From positions 1-7,326 of the forward strand of contig JALHFC010000128.1 of assembly GCA_022839445.1 (NCBI GenBank): 7,326 nucleotides of DNA, given 5' to 3'. The DNA is from Pelotomaculum sp. GTDB lineage: Bacteria > Bacillota > Desulfotomaculia > Desulfotomaculales > Pelotomaculaceae. The translations under genes and the position numbers were made by a program. Each line of letters opens with the position of its first letter. Position 1 is the stretch's first letter. Below are positions 1 to 5,881 of this stretch, piece after piece. Below the pieces are notes generated by a model, which saw only the letters and a program-made list of their open reading frames with translations, was not told the origin of the DNA and did not search any database.

Positions 1-377
1 GACACGAAAGACCGGTGCATACCATTGTGTAGCGGTAGGGATCGGTCCAGAGTCATGCTGATTAGTTTAACAAGCGCCGTCTTTACGTCATGCAACCTGA
101 TCCGGGGAAAGCGTATGGAAAAGGCCTGGTTGTGCAACAGGCACCAATCTACAATGTTGAATATTTCATCGATACCTGGGTAGCTATCTAAGTCGGCCCC
201 GGTTTTTATTTTCTTCCTGGTACCGTAAAAATATTCCAGGAACTCCCACACGATCTCTATGTCGGCATCATAATTTTCCTCTTTAAAATACTGGTAAGCT
301 GTCCGCAGGAAGTTTCGCACCACCGGCGCCCCTTCGGCGGCCGAAGCGCCCGCGCCAAAGATATATACTGTTTTCAT
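1..377 (-). CDS. SIR2-like NAD-binding protein, N-terminal part (cut by window edge)
   Basis: Reading leftwards from ATG 377-375, 125 codons are open to the window edge. The protein starts MKTVYIFGAGASAAEGAPVV. A beta strand followed by FGAGAS (residues 7-12) is the NAD-binding glycine motif of SIR2-like domains, and SYPGIDEIFNIVD further on fits the helical part of bacterial SIR2-like proteins. Such domains bind or hydrolyse NAD+, and many stand-alone bacterial ones belong to antiphage systems. The catalytic Asn/His region would lie beyond the edge, so activity cannot be judged. The gene diverges from the dynamin-like operon across about 208 bp. An SD-like run of eight G lies 8 nt before the start. 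The fold assignment is fairly secure; the role is not. Confidence 0.75.
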   Translation of the reverse strand, partial: MKTVYIFGAGASAAEGAPVVRNFLRTAYQYFKEENYDADIEIVWEFLEYFYGTRKKIKTGADLDSYPGIDEIFNIVDWCLLHNQAFSIRFPRIRLHDVKTALVKLISMTLDRSLPLHNGMHRSFV

Positions 378-385
378 TTAAGCAA

Positions 386-393
386 CCCCCCCC
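386..393 (-). promoter_or_regulatory. G8 ribosome-binding site of the SIR2-like gene
   Basis: Eight consecutive C on the plus strand give GGGGGGGG in the mRNA, 8 nt before the ATG and directly after a run of seven U. It is the only SD candidate for this start. Adjacent homopolymers of this length are prone to slippage, which could change SD strength or spacing. Confidence 0.5.
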
Positions 394-439
394 AAAAAAA
401 TAGTTGTCATAACGGTAAAACGAAAGGCCCCCTAATATT

Positions 440-448
440 ATTATACCA
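440..448 (-). promoter_or_regulatory. Extended -10 promoter for the SIR2-like gene
   Basis: On the minus strand the sequence reads TGGTATAAT: a perfect TATAAT (440-445) with the TGn extension (446-448). There is no convincing -35 at 16-18 bp, which fits an extended -10 promoter. Transcription would start near 433, giving a leader of about 55 nt. Confidence 0.45.
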
Positions 449-474
449 ATACCGGCTCAACATTTTTACCAATA
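444..474. repeat. Two direct TACCAATA repeats, possible operator
   Basis: TACCAATA occurs at 444-451 and again at 467-474, a 23-bp period of about two helical turns. The first copy overlaps the extended -10 of the SIR2-like gene. Same-face repeats overlapping a promoter suggest a regulator site, but no regulator is visible in the window. Confidence 0.35.
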
Positions 475-486
475 ATTTTTAAAATG

Positions 487-508
487 TGAGGTTATAATGA
501 GGTTATAA
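487..508. repeat. Perfect 11-bp tandem repeat TGAGGTTATAA
   Basis: TGAGGTTATAA occurs twice without a gap (487-497, 498-508), between the divergent SIR2-like and dynamin-like genes. The first copy runs into TATAAT (493-498), a possible plus-strand -10, although no good -35 precedes it. It may be an operator or promoter duplication for the operon that starts at 586. Confidence 0.4.
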
Positions 509-585
509 ATAATCAACGTAACTAATATCGTTAATATATAGAACCGCAAGTAACATTTACCACGGTTGACTGGGGGCGGCTTTTT

Positions 586-870
586 TTGGAAACGAATAAT
601 ATATACCGTTTTATTAGCGGTAGCGAGTCGGTAAAAGAGCATTTTTGCCGGGCGCCGGCGCCTTGTGTGGCTGTCCTTGGATCTTACAACTCCGGAAAGT
701 CAACGCTGATAAACCAACTGTTGGGGCTGGATGCAAGCCCGGTGGGAATTGTCCCCACTACGTCCTGCCTAATGTATTTCGAGTATGGTACTTCTTTCAG
801 GGCAACGTATAAAGGTTCGGCTTTTAAACAAATGTCGTCTCGTGGACACCCCCGGTATCGATTCTCTTAA
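586..870 (+). CDS. Dynamin-like GTPase, first GTPase domain, N-terminal fragment before a frame break
   Basis: The start is TTG at 586, since the frame has no earlier ATG or GTG; a G-rich SD (GGGGGCGG, 572-579) lies 6 nt upstream. Visible features are the P-loop GSYNSGKST (residues 32-40) and switch I PTTS (57-60), followed by a beta strand. This is the opening of a dynamin-family GTPase. The frame then runs into meaningless sequence and stops at 868-870. The matching G3 motif (DTPGID) lies in the +1 frame of the next entry, so the two ORFs are parts of one ancestral gene. The break lies roughly between 800 and 835. Only about 32 residues would separate switch I from G3, whereas dynamins usually have 60 or more, so an out-of-frame deletion is more likely than a one-base error. 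Confidence 0.75.
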   Translation: METNNIYRFISGSESVKEHFCRAPAPCVAVLGSYNSGKSTLINQLLGLDASPVGIVPTTSCLMYFEYGTSFRATYKGSAFKQMSSRGHPRYRFS

Positions 871-2827
871 CAGCATCCCTTACGCGCAGGCTGAACATGC
901 CGCGAAAGGGGCGGATAAGATTATCTACCTCTTTCACCAGCGGGGAATAGACGATTTATGCCGTGTATTCCTGTACAAGCTGGCATCACTTTGGAAAAAA
1001 AGGAATTTGAGCGACATCTCTTTTTGGCTGAATTGCAACCTAGGGCTAAGCGACGGCACATCTTTGGAGGCAACCAGGTCGGCGCTGAGAGAAATATTTT
1101 TAAGCCCGGTCAGGGTGAATACAATTAACACCAATAACCAGCAAAACATTGAAACGCTGCGCTTGTTTCTAGAGGTGGAGCTAGCCGGGGAAGACTTGCG
1201 CCGCACGTACCGGGCGCTAGGCGATATGGACGTTAAAATACCCGAGGCGCTTGAAAAAACTGCAGAGATCAAAAACGATACCGTCTTCCTTTCTGAATTC
1301 TGGGAAGTGCTTAAAACATCCCGGAAAATACTAGGGGTAGAGCAGCTCATTCACTCCATTCCAACAGTCAAAAATGAACTGGCATATTGCCTGAAAAAAA
1401 TAAACAAGGCTAACATCGCGGCGGACGCAAGAGGCGCCGGGGGTAAGCCCTACCATATGAAAAACACCGGGATCAGGGAAAACCGGCAAGCCCTTTTGAA
1501 CTTGATCCACCTTCTTTTGGATGAAAAACATATTAAAAATTTAGTTGACCCAACAAGGTTAAAAGAACTCTACCGTCAAGTAGCGGAGGAGCGTTTTACA
1601 GTGGTGGCGACCGGTGGTTTTTCTACCGGCAAGTCTACATTTTTCAATGCGCTGCTAAAAGAAGAGATTCTCCCAACTGCCGACGGCCCTACAACTACTT
1701 CTATAACCAGGTTGACCCACGCAACAAGGAAAAAAGCCGTTATATACACCCCTCCTCAAGTAACACTGCAGATTTACAGCCGCGTTGGGAATAAAGCCTG
1801 CTTGAATAAAGAGGAACTGGCAGCGCTTGAAAGATGGCTGGCAAGCGCCGACCCGGGTGTCACTGCCTTTGAGGTATGTGACAACAACCGTTTTACCCGC
1901 GCCGGCAAGCCAGAAATCACCGGGCATATCCGCCGTGTCAGGGAATTATTTGCCGCGGGGGCTTTTGCGATGGTCCCCGGTGCAAAAACCCTACCTTCTA
2001 CCTACAGGCTAATTCCTGAAAAATTTCTAAAGTCAAAAAAAGTGATACAAAAAGTAAGGGTAACTTTAGAGGATCCGGGGATACAGGAATACGACCTCGA
2101 AAAAATGGATGGGGTGGAATCGTTTAGGAAGGCTACGGGACCGGACAGCAACTTTAAAATTGACATGGTTGAGATCCAGTTCCCCGCCGGGATCCTGGAA
2201 CTGGCAACGCTTGTGGATACACCCGGTATAGATTGGATCAAAAAAAGCCATTACGAGAAGGCACGCCGCTTTATCATGGAAAGCGACGCCATCTTAATAT
2301 TTTTTAATGCCAGGCATATCCTCAACGAAATGGACATGGAAAATTTTGAGCAGTTCTTGCAGTCAGGTATGGCCAGGGGTTTCAAGGAGCATGAAAGACT
2401 TTATTTTGTTGTCAATTTTGCCGACACTCTTACCCCGCTTCAGCGGGAGACGGTTTATAATTTTATCCGAAAAGCGCTTACAACCACGTCAAGCCCCGAC
2501 GGCACATGGAAAATAACTGCCCCTAAAATATTTCTCATTTCTGCCACAAAAGGCCTGTCCGGGGAAGAAGCCGGGATGAGCGCTCTTTTAAAAAGCCTGG
2601 AGGAAGGGATCATCCGGTATCGTGGTAAGGATTTTTACCAATCTAAAATCGATGAGCTGTATGCTGCTTTAAATGGCGCCACGCGCAAAATAAACAACAA
2701 ACTCCTGTCTGGAGAGCTTTCTTTCGAGACTATAAAAGAGCTCCGCGAAACGCATAAGAATTTGAGGGCATCAAAGAGAAGGCTAAAAGATATCCGCAAT
2801 GCAATTTATCTTTCTGGGAGGTTTTGA
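785..2827 (+). CDS. Tandem dynamin-like GTPase: end of domain 1 plus complete domain 2
   Basis: This is a 680-codon frame. Its first 10-15 residues overlap the preceding fragment and are probably untranslated shadow; no good SD precedes ATG 785. Residues 21-26 are DTPGID, the G3 of the first GTPase domain. A helical linker follows (about 140-270). A second GTPase domain has P-loop GGFSTGKST (277-285), switch I PTTTS (302-306), G3 DTPGID (478-483), G4-like NFAD (544-547) and a G5-like SATKG (587-591). About 170 residues lie between switch I and G3 of domain 2, a large insertion. The C-terminus is a basic helix with little room for a dynamin stalk. Bacterial tandem dynamins (DynA type) act at the membrane in remodelling and stress or phage tolerance. 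The stop at 2825-2827 is in frame with the next small ORF. Confidence 0.8.
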   Translation: MVLLSGQRIKVRLLNKCRLVDTPGIDSLNSIPYAQAEHAAKGADKIIYLFHQRGIDDLCRVFLYKLASLWKKRNLSDISFWLNCNLGLSDGTSLEATRSALREIFLSPVRVNTINTNNQQNIETLRLFLEVELAGEDLRRTYRALGDMDVKIPEALEKTAEIKNDTVFLSEFWEVLKTSRKILGVEQLIHSIPTVKNELAYCLKKINKANIAADARGAGGKPYHMKNTGIRENRQALLNLIHLLLDEKHIKNLVDPTRLKELYRQVAEERFTVVATGGFSTGKSTFFNALLKEEILPTADGPTTTSITRLTHATRKKAVIYTPPQVTLQIYSRVGNKACLNKEELAALERWLASADPGVTAFEVCDNNRFTRAGKPEITGHIRRVRELFAAGAFAMVPGAKTLPSTYRLIPEKFLKSKKVIQKVRVTLEDPGIQEYDLEKMDGVESFRKATGPDSNFKIDMVEIQFPAGILELATLVDTPGIDWIKKSHYEKARRFIMESDAILIFFNARHILNEMDMENFEQFLQSGMARGFKEHERLYFVVNFADTLTPLQRETVYNFIRKALTTTSSPDGTWKITAPKIFLISATKGLSGEEAGMSALLKSLEEGIIRYRGKDFYQSKIDELYAALNGATRKINNKLLSGELSFETIKELRETHKNLRASKRRLKDIRNAIYLSGRF

Positions 2828-2830
2828 CTC

Positions 2831-3025
2831 ATGGAAAATGCGCGGGTCCTTGAGGAAAGGCTGCGTAAAATCATCGGGGAGATCAGCGGTCGCACCGGTA
2901 ATGAAATCAAAAAACACCTCCTGGATGATTTCGGCGCCTGTTTGCGCACAACGATAGAGACACACACCAGGAGGGAAACGGAAAAATTTTTATCTATACT
3001 AAAAAAAACCATTGATACACTTTAA
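2831..3025 (+). CDS. Small helical protein following the dynamin gene (64 aa)
   Basis: It starts at ATG 2831 with SD GGGAGG (2817-2822 region) about 9 nt upstream, three bases after the TGA of the dynamin gene. It is highly charged and predicted to be helical, with repeated Leu/Ile spacing (VLEERLRKIIGEIS) and no transmembrane segment. It is in the same reading frame as the dynamin gene, so it could be the continuation of the dynamin helical tail separated by one TGA codon, or a separate translationally coupled partner. I recognise no family. Co-transcription with the dynamin gene is very likely from the spacing. Confidence 0.6.
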   Translation: MENARVLEERLRKIIGEISGRTGNEIKKHLLDDFGACLRTTIETHTRRETEKFLSILKKTIDTL

Positions 3026-3098
3026 TAAAACCTTATGGGGGGAGGAGCGGCGTTAACAAACCAATGTGTTTTATTAAAATCTTAGAGGGGGCGTTGTT

Positions 3099-3398
3099 GT
3101 GGAGTTAAAACTTGGCGGGCGGGTTGCGGAAAGAGCCGGGGACGAACTAATCCAAAAAATGCTTGAAGACATTCTGGCGGGATTAAAGAAAAAGATGGTG
3201 CTGCCTGTTGTGGAGGGAAACTTGAAATTGGCCGGCCGTATTGAGGAGTTGGAGTCCCAAAACCGGTCAGGGCTAGTGGAGCTTGCCGGGAGGCTGGAAA
3301 CGCTGGAGGATGAAGTGCGGCAGCTGCCCTTGATCATTCTTGCCGCGCTTAGGGACGCCATAAACCAGGCCGGTGGCGGAAACCAGGATGAAGAATGA
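3099..3398 (+). CDS. Coiled-coil small protein of the dynamin operon (99 aa)
   Basis: It starts at GTG 3099 with a strong SD (AGAGGGGG) 7 nt upstream. The N-terminal half is helical and amphipathic (GDELIQKMLEDIL). Residues 41-76 show a coiled-coil pattern (LAGRIEELES, then LAGRLETLEDEV). A hydrophobic stretch around 77-84 (LPLIILAA) is too short for a sure membrane span. The tail is acidic, GGGNQDEE. There is no signal peptide and no family I recognise. The end overlaps the next gene by 11 bases, which indicates translational coupling. An adaptor or stalk-like partner of the GTPase is an inference from operon context. Confidence 0.65.
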   Translation: MELKLGGRVAERAGDELIQKMLEDILAGLKKKMVLPVVEGNLKLAGRIEELESQNRSGLVELAGRLETLEDEVRQLPLIILAALRDAINQAGGGNQDEE

Positions 3399-3654
3399 TA
3401 GCGCGCAAAGCCGGATAGAACTGGTAAGATCGCTGGGTTCAACCATCCACAAGAAAGTGGTGGCGCCCCCGGCCGGCAAGATCGACACCATCGGCGCCGG
3501 AATAAACGAAATCAACCACAAGCTCGCCGGGCTGGAAACGGAACTATCGCATTTAGCGATTGCCTGCCGCCGGGCGCGACTGGCAGCGCTTGTGGCGGCG
3601 CTGGGGGTAGCCGTCCTCGTGGCTATTGAAGTGATCCGTCTTTTCCTGTCCTGA
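3388..3654 (+). CDS. Tail-anchored small membrane protein of the dynamin operon (88 aa)
   Basis: ATG 3388 is preferred: GGCGGA lies 7 nt upstream and it overlaps the preceding gene by 11 bases. GTG 3373 in the same frame would add five residues. The protein has a soluble helical N-terminus with a coiled-coil-like stretch (INEINHKLAGLETELSHL, 41-58), two arginines (61-62), then a hydrophobic span of about 22 residues (64-86) ending only two residues from the C-terminus. The positive-inside rule puts the N-terminal part in the cytoplasm, so this is a tail-anchored protein. It is the only membrane segment in the operon and is a natural candidate to recruit the GTPase to the membrane. No known family recognised. 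Confidence 0.65.
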   Translation: MKNDSAQSRIELVRSLGSTIHKKVVAPPAGKIDTIGAGINEINHKLAGLETELSHLAIACRRARLAALVAALGVAVLVAIEVIRLFLS

Positions 3655-3690
3655 CTGTCTTTACGTACATTAAGGAGCAATAAAAATGTT

Positions 3691-3713
3691 CGAGGGGGAT
3701 TGCATCCCCCTCG
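3691..3713 (+). other. Perfect 10-bp stem-loop downstream of the dynamin operon
   Basis: CGAGGGGGAT and ATCCCCCTCG form a perfect 10-bp stem with a TGC loop. No T-run follows on either strand, so it is not a canonical terminator by itself. It lies 15 bp before one and may protect the 3' end of the operon mRNA. Confidence 0.6.
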
Positions 3714-3727
3714 CGTATCCTAATTTG

Positions 3728-3763
3728 AAAGCCCTTGAATATTCTAGCGTTCAGGGGCTTTTT
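3728..3763 (+). terminator. Rho-independent terminator of the dynamin operon
   Basis: AAAGCCCTTGAA (3728-3739) pairs with TTCAGGGGCTTT (3750-3761): 12 bp with one G-U pair and a 10-nt loop, followed by T to 3763. It lies between convergent genes. On the minus strand the trailing T-run is only three bases, so termination should be mainly of the plus-strand operon. Confidence 0.75.
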
Positions 3764-3898
3764 GCCTTAAATACCTGTTAAACTCAGTCCGGCGCAAAAA
3801 AGATGGGAATATGATATATTTGTTTGTAACTGCAGCTTAGTTAAAGCTTAAGCAAGCATGAAGAAATTGACAGCGCTTCTGTGAATAGATTTATCGGC

Positions 3899-5464
3899 TC
3901 ACTTTTCCACCTTTTTTATTTCCTCGCTGCGGTCCGCTACCAGGTCGGCCTTGCTGAAATCATCCCCTTCCGGCAGCATCATATGAAAGTCCGCAGAACT
4001 GTCTATTCTTACTAGCCCTTCTACCACCCCGCATTCCAGCAGGTGACCGCCCCGCGTCCGGTCTTCACTAATGAAATGCAGGTGATAACCGGGCACACTA
4101 ATGCCCTCAACGTACTGGGGACACCAGAAGCCCACTATGGCCCCCTTGATATTCTTATATTCAAAGGTGGGCTGGCTTGCCGTTACTTTCGCCAGGGGCG
4201 GGTATGGTTTTTCCTGCCCGGGCACACTGCGGGTTTTGACATAGTTAAATACCCCGTCCAGACGGACGGCATAAAAATAGTTTTTGTTCGTGATCATTTT
4301 GTCCAGCATTTGCTGCAGGTTGTCCAAAGTGTTTATATTTTTGACTGGCTGCAGGCTGTCTGTTTCAAAAAAAGTCACTGTGGCAAAGGGAATTATTTCT
4401 TCGTCGCCGGGACAATAAACCTTTCCGTCGGCTTTGATCTGGTAGATATTATTGTCCAGTTCTACCATTTCACCATCCAGCCCCGCAAAGACACCGATGC
4501 CGAAATTTCCCCGGTTCTTCAGGTCCCCGCAGGTAATAACCCCGTCGTAAAGTCCCTGCAGAAGCGCATTGATGGTGGATACCTGAAAAACAGTGTCCAG
4601 CTGCATTCTTCTTTCCGGGTCAAACGCCGCGGGCTGTTCCTGGGCGGACACAGGAAAGATTGGCGCCCCTGGCGCGGGGTTTATGTAATCTTCGTTGGAC
4701 TGCAGGGAGTTGACGGTTACAACAGCGCCTTTTTTGATCACAAATTCACTGAGGCCGATTTTACTGCGCGGGTTCCCCCAGTCATAGGTGTAGCCTAGCC
4801 TGGTCCAGGGGCATTTTTTATTGCCAAAATATAAGGAAAGGATATTGTTGTTAAACCAGGTTTTATACCCGTCGGATACAGAATCATTAAACGCCAGGCC
4901 TGCCCAGGTATCGTTTATCTCGTTGTCCGGCGCGGGGCGAAAAAGGTCTGCGGGCTTTACCCAGAGTTCCGCAAAGCTTTTGTAACCGCTACCCGGCGGA
5001 AGTCCAAGCAGTTGTTCCACCCTAAGGGTGTCCAGCGGGGATAAATTATTGCTAGTAATAAAATCTTTGAGCTCCGGCACGGCTGTAACCCAGGTGTCTC
5101 CCCAGTATGTGGTTACCTCTGTCCCCACGGGGTAACTTTCCGGGTATTTGGTCCAGGTAACCACCAGGACGCGGCCATCCCGCCAGAGCAAATTTTTGCT
5201 TGCCGGGTCAATGGACACAAGGCTATGGCAGATATCGCTTTCTTTTGCCAGCATGGCGTCCTGCAGGGCCTGGCTATATATACGGGTGTAGCTCTGTGCG
5301 GCCGAAGGCTGTGTAGCCGTCAAATATTTGAGGGTTAATTGCAGCCCGGCGTCGGCTGACACCCCGGTCACTGGCGCCGCGCTGCACGGCAGGACGGTTA
5401 AAAACATTAATATTAAAACAACAGCCGCTATCCCCAACCTGCTTTTGGACAAATTCCTTTTCAT
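3899..5464 (-). CDS. Exported fusion: unknown N-terminal domain plus alpha-acetolactate decarboxylase
   Basis: It encodes 521 residues. A signal peptide is clear: basic N-terminus, hydrophobic core (about 10-25), likely cleavage after CSA or SAA near residue 29. Residues about 35-262 form a domain I cannot name, rich in aromatic motifs (LLWRDGRVLVVTW, WGDTWVTAVPELK, WTRLGYTYDWGNP). Residues about 287-521 are alpha-acetolactate decarboxylase (AlsD/BudA), which converts 2-acetolactate to acetoin. The zinc ligands His461, His463 and His474 have the family's spacing. Glu332 and Arg412, and possibly Glu520, fall at the offsets of the Brevibacillus enzyme's active-site residues as I recall them. 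It looks catalytically intact and should act outside the membrane. The gene is monocistronic and convergent with the dynamin operon. The SD is weak: AAAGGA lies 13 nt from the ATG. Confidence 0.85.
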   Translation of the reverse strand: MKRNLSKSRLGIAAVVLILMFLTVLPCSAAPVTGVSADAGLQLTLKYLTATQPSAAQSYTRIYSQALQDAMLAKESDICHSLVSIDPASKNLLWRDGRVLVVTWTKYPESYPVGTEVTTYWGDTWVTAVPELKDFITSNNLSPLDTLRVEQLLGLPPGSGYKSFAELWVKPADLFRPAPDNEINDTWAGLAFNDSVSDGYKTWFNNNILSLYFGNKKCPWTRLGYTYDWGNPRSKIGLSEFVIKKGAVVTVNSLQSNEDYINPAPGAPIFPVSAQEQPAAFDPERRMQLDTVFQVSTINALLQGLYDGVITCGDLKNRGNFGIGVFAGLDGEMVELDNNIYQIKADGKVYCPGDEEIIPFATVTFFETDSLQPVKNINTLDNLQQMLDKMITNKNYFYAVRLDGVFNYVKTRSVPGQEKPYPPLAKVTASQPTFEYKNIKGAIVGFWCPQYVEGISVPGYHLHFISEDRTRGGHLLECGVVEGLVRIDSSADFHMMLPEGDDFSKADLVADRSEEIKKVEK

Positions 5465-5500
5465 TCTTCGACACCATTCCTTTCTTTAATACGGTGGCGA

Positions 5501-5553
5501 GGGACTGTCCCCTTTTGGAAGGTTCTGGATGGCTTGACCATCTAAAACCTTCC
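5501..5553. repeat. Palindrome plus long stem-loop upstream of the decarboxylase gene
   Basis: GGGAC-T-GTCCC (5501-5511) is followed by a stem-loop: GGAAGGTT (5517-5524) pairs with AACCTTCC (5546-5553), and inside it GATGG (5528-5532) pairs with CCATC (5538-5542). There is no T-run. It could be a leader structure of the decarboxylase mRNA or a dispersed repeat; a similar GGGACA/TGTCCC core recurs at 6266-6288. Confidence 0.5.
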
Positions 5554-5559
5554 CGAGCA

Positions 5560-5577
5560 CTAACAATACTAACAATA
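5560..5577. repeat. Perfect 9-bp tandem repeat CTAACAATA
   Basis: CTAACAATA occurs at 5560-5568 and 5569-5577, about 95 bp upstream of the decarboxylase start and 20 bp behind the plus-strand promoter at 5597. It could be an operator for either unit. Confidence 0.35.
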
Positions 5578-5596
5578 AATGGCACACTAGTTCCTA

Positions 5597-5625
5597 TTGA
5601 AACAACTATTAGTTTAACGTATAAT
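5597..5625 (+). promoter_or_regulatory. Strong sigma-A promoter with no ORF behind it
   Basis: TTGAAA (5597-5602), a 17-bp spacer and perfect TATAAT (5620-5625) make the best promoter in the window. The start would be near 5632. No plausible plus-strand gene follows, so it probably makes a small RNA running towards and antisense to the 31-residue peptide gene. Confidence 0.7.
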
Positions 5626-5631
5626 AAGAAT

Positions 5632-5727
5632 ATAAATGGGAACACTGATAACTAAAAACGGCGTATGCGCCTCAACCTACCGAGGTTTTATTACGACCCC
5701 TTAAACTGCTGTAACAGTTTAAGGGGT
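5632..5727 (+). ncRNA. Candidate small antisense RNA, convergent with the 31-aa peptide gene
   Basis: The 5' end is predicted from the promoter at 5597-5625. The 3' end is placed provisionally after the 13-bp hairpin at 5696-5727, but no T-run follows, so the RNA may extend into the peptide gene. Its first 50 bases match the 5' leader of the peptide mRNA (inverted arms), including CCTCAACCTACCG. That segment could pair with the peptide's GGTGAGG SD region. No ORF with an SD was found in it. An antitoxin RNA role is inferred from layout. Confidence 0.45.
5696..5727. other. Perfect 13-bp hairpin between convergent transcripts
   Basis: ACCCCTTAAACTG (5696-5708) and CAGTTTAAGGGGT (5715-5727) enclose the loop CTGTAA. 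It begins 8 nt past the stop of the 31-aa peptide gene, where the two convergent RNAs would meet. There is no T-run on either side, so it may be a non-canonical bidirectional terminator or an RNA-RNA pairing element. Confidence 0.65.
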
Positions 5728-5734
5728 TACGCAT

Positions 5735-5830
5735 TTAGCGCCTGCGGTCGGCGATTAACACAACAAGGGTGATCAGAAGGATAACCGCTATCACGATCTG
5801 AATTGTATCTGGTAGTGCGATAGATTGCAT
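5735..5830 (-). CDS. 31-residue single-span hydrophobic peptide, type I toxin-like
   Basis: ATG 5830-5828 is preceded by GGGGGGTGAGG (5835-5845), the strongest SD in the window. The peptide has a short polar start (MQSIALPDT), a hydrophobic span of about 18 residues (10-27) and a charged tail DRRR. Size, one membrane helix and basic C-terminus are typical of small type I toxins (Fst, TxpA and holin-like groups). I cannot match it to a named family. It has its own promoter (5913-5941), can sequester its SD, has a 3' hairpin and faces a convergent promoter, all in keeping with that class. A small regulatory or sporulation membrane peptide is the alternative. Confidence 0.6.
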   Translation of the reverse strand: MQSIALPDTIQIVIAVILLITLVVLIADRRR

Positions 5831-5833
5831 CCT

Positions 5834-5881
5834 GCCTCACCCCCCTTCAAAGAAGATGTTTCCATCCCCGGTAGGTGAGGC
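5834..5881 (-). promoter_or_regulatory. SD-sequestering stem in the peptide mRNA leader
   Basis: In the minus-strand transcript, GCCUCACC (from 5881-5874) is a perfect complement of GGUGAGGC (from 5841-5834), which contains the SD just before the ATG. The loop is 32 nt. Pairing would block translation unless refolding, processing or another RNA frees the SD. Confidence 0.55.

Noticed and set aside
566..571. TTGACT as a -35 for the dynamin operon
   Set aside because: The matching -10 would fall on the start codon region and no such box is present.
821..830. T-TTA-AAC slippery heptamer as a programmed frameshift site
   Set aside because: In the needed direction the ribosome must move from frame 1 to frame 2 (+1), while this heptamer supports -1 slippage; no stimulatory stop or SD-like element was seen.
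2825..2827. TGA as a selenocysteine codon
   Set aside because: No convincing SECIS hairpin directly downstream, the context is a helical non-catalytic tail, and an SD plus ATG follow.
3686..3781. 31-codon ORF with a good SD (TAAGGAG) downstream of the dynamin operon
   Set aside because: It consists almost entirely of the two hairpins, including the terminator, so the sequence is explained by RNA structure; kept only as a remote possibility.
4043..4798. Plus-strand open frame of 251 codons
   Set aside because: It lies inside the decarboxylase gene on the other strand, whose protein has a signal peptide and conserved zinc ligands; this frame has no recognisable domain and no SD.
5380..5395. 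Lipobox in the decarboxylase signal peptide (VLPC)
   Set aside because: Proline at -1 to the cysteine does not fit lipoprotein processing; a type I signal peptidase site just after is better.
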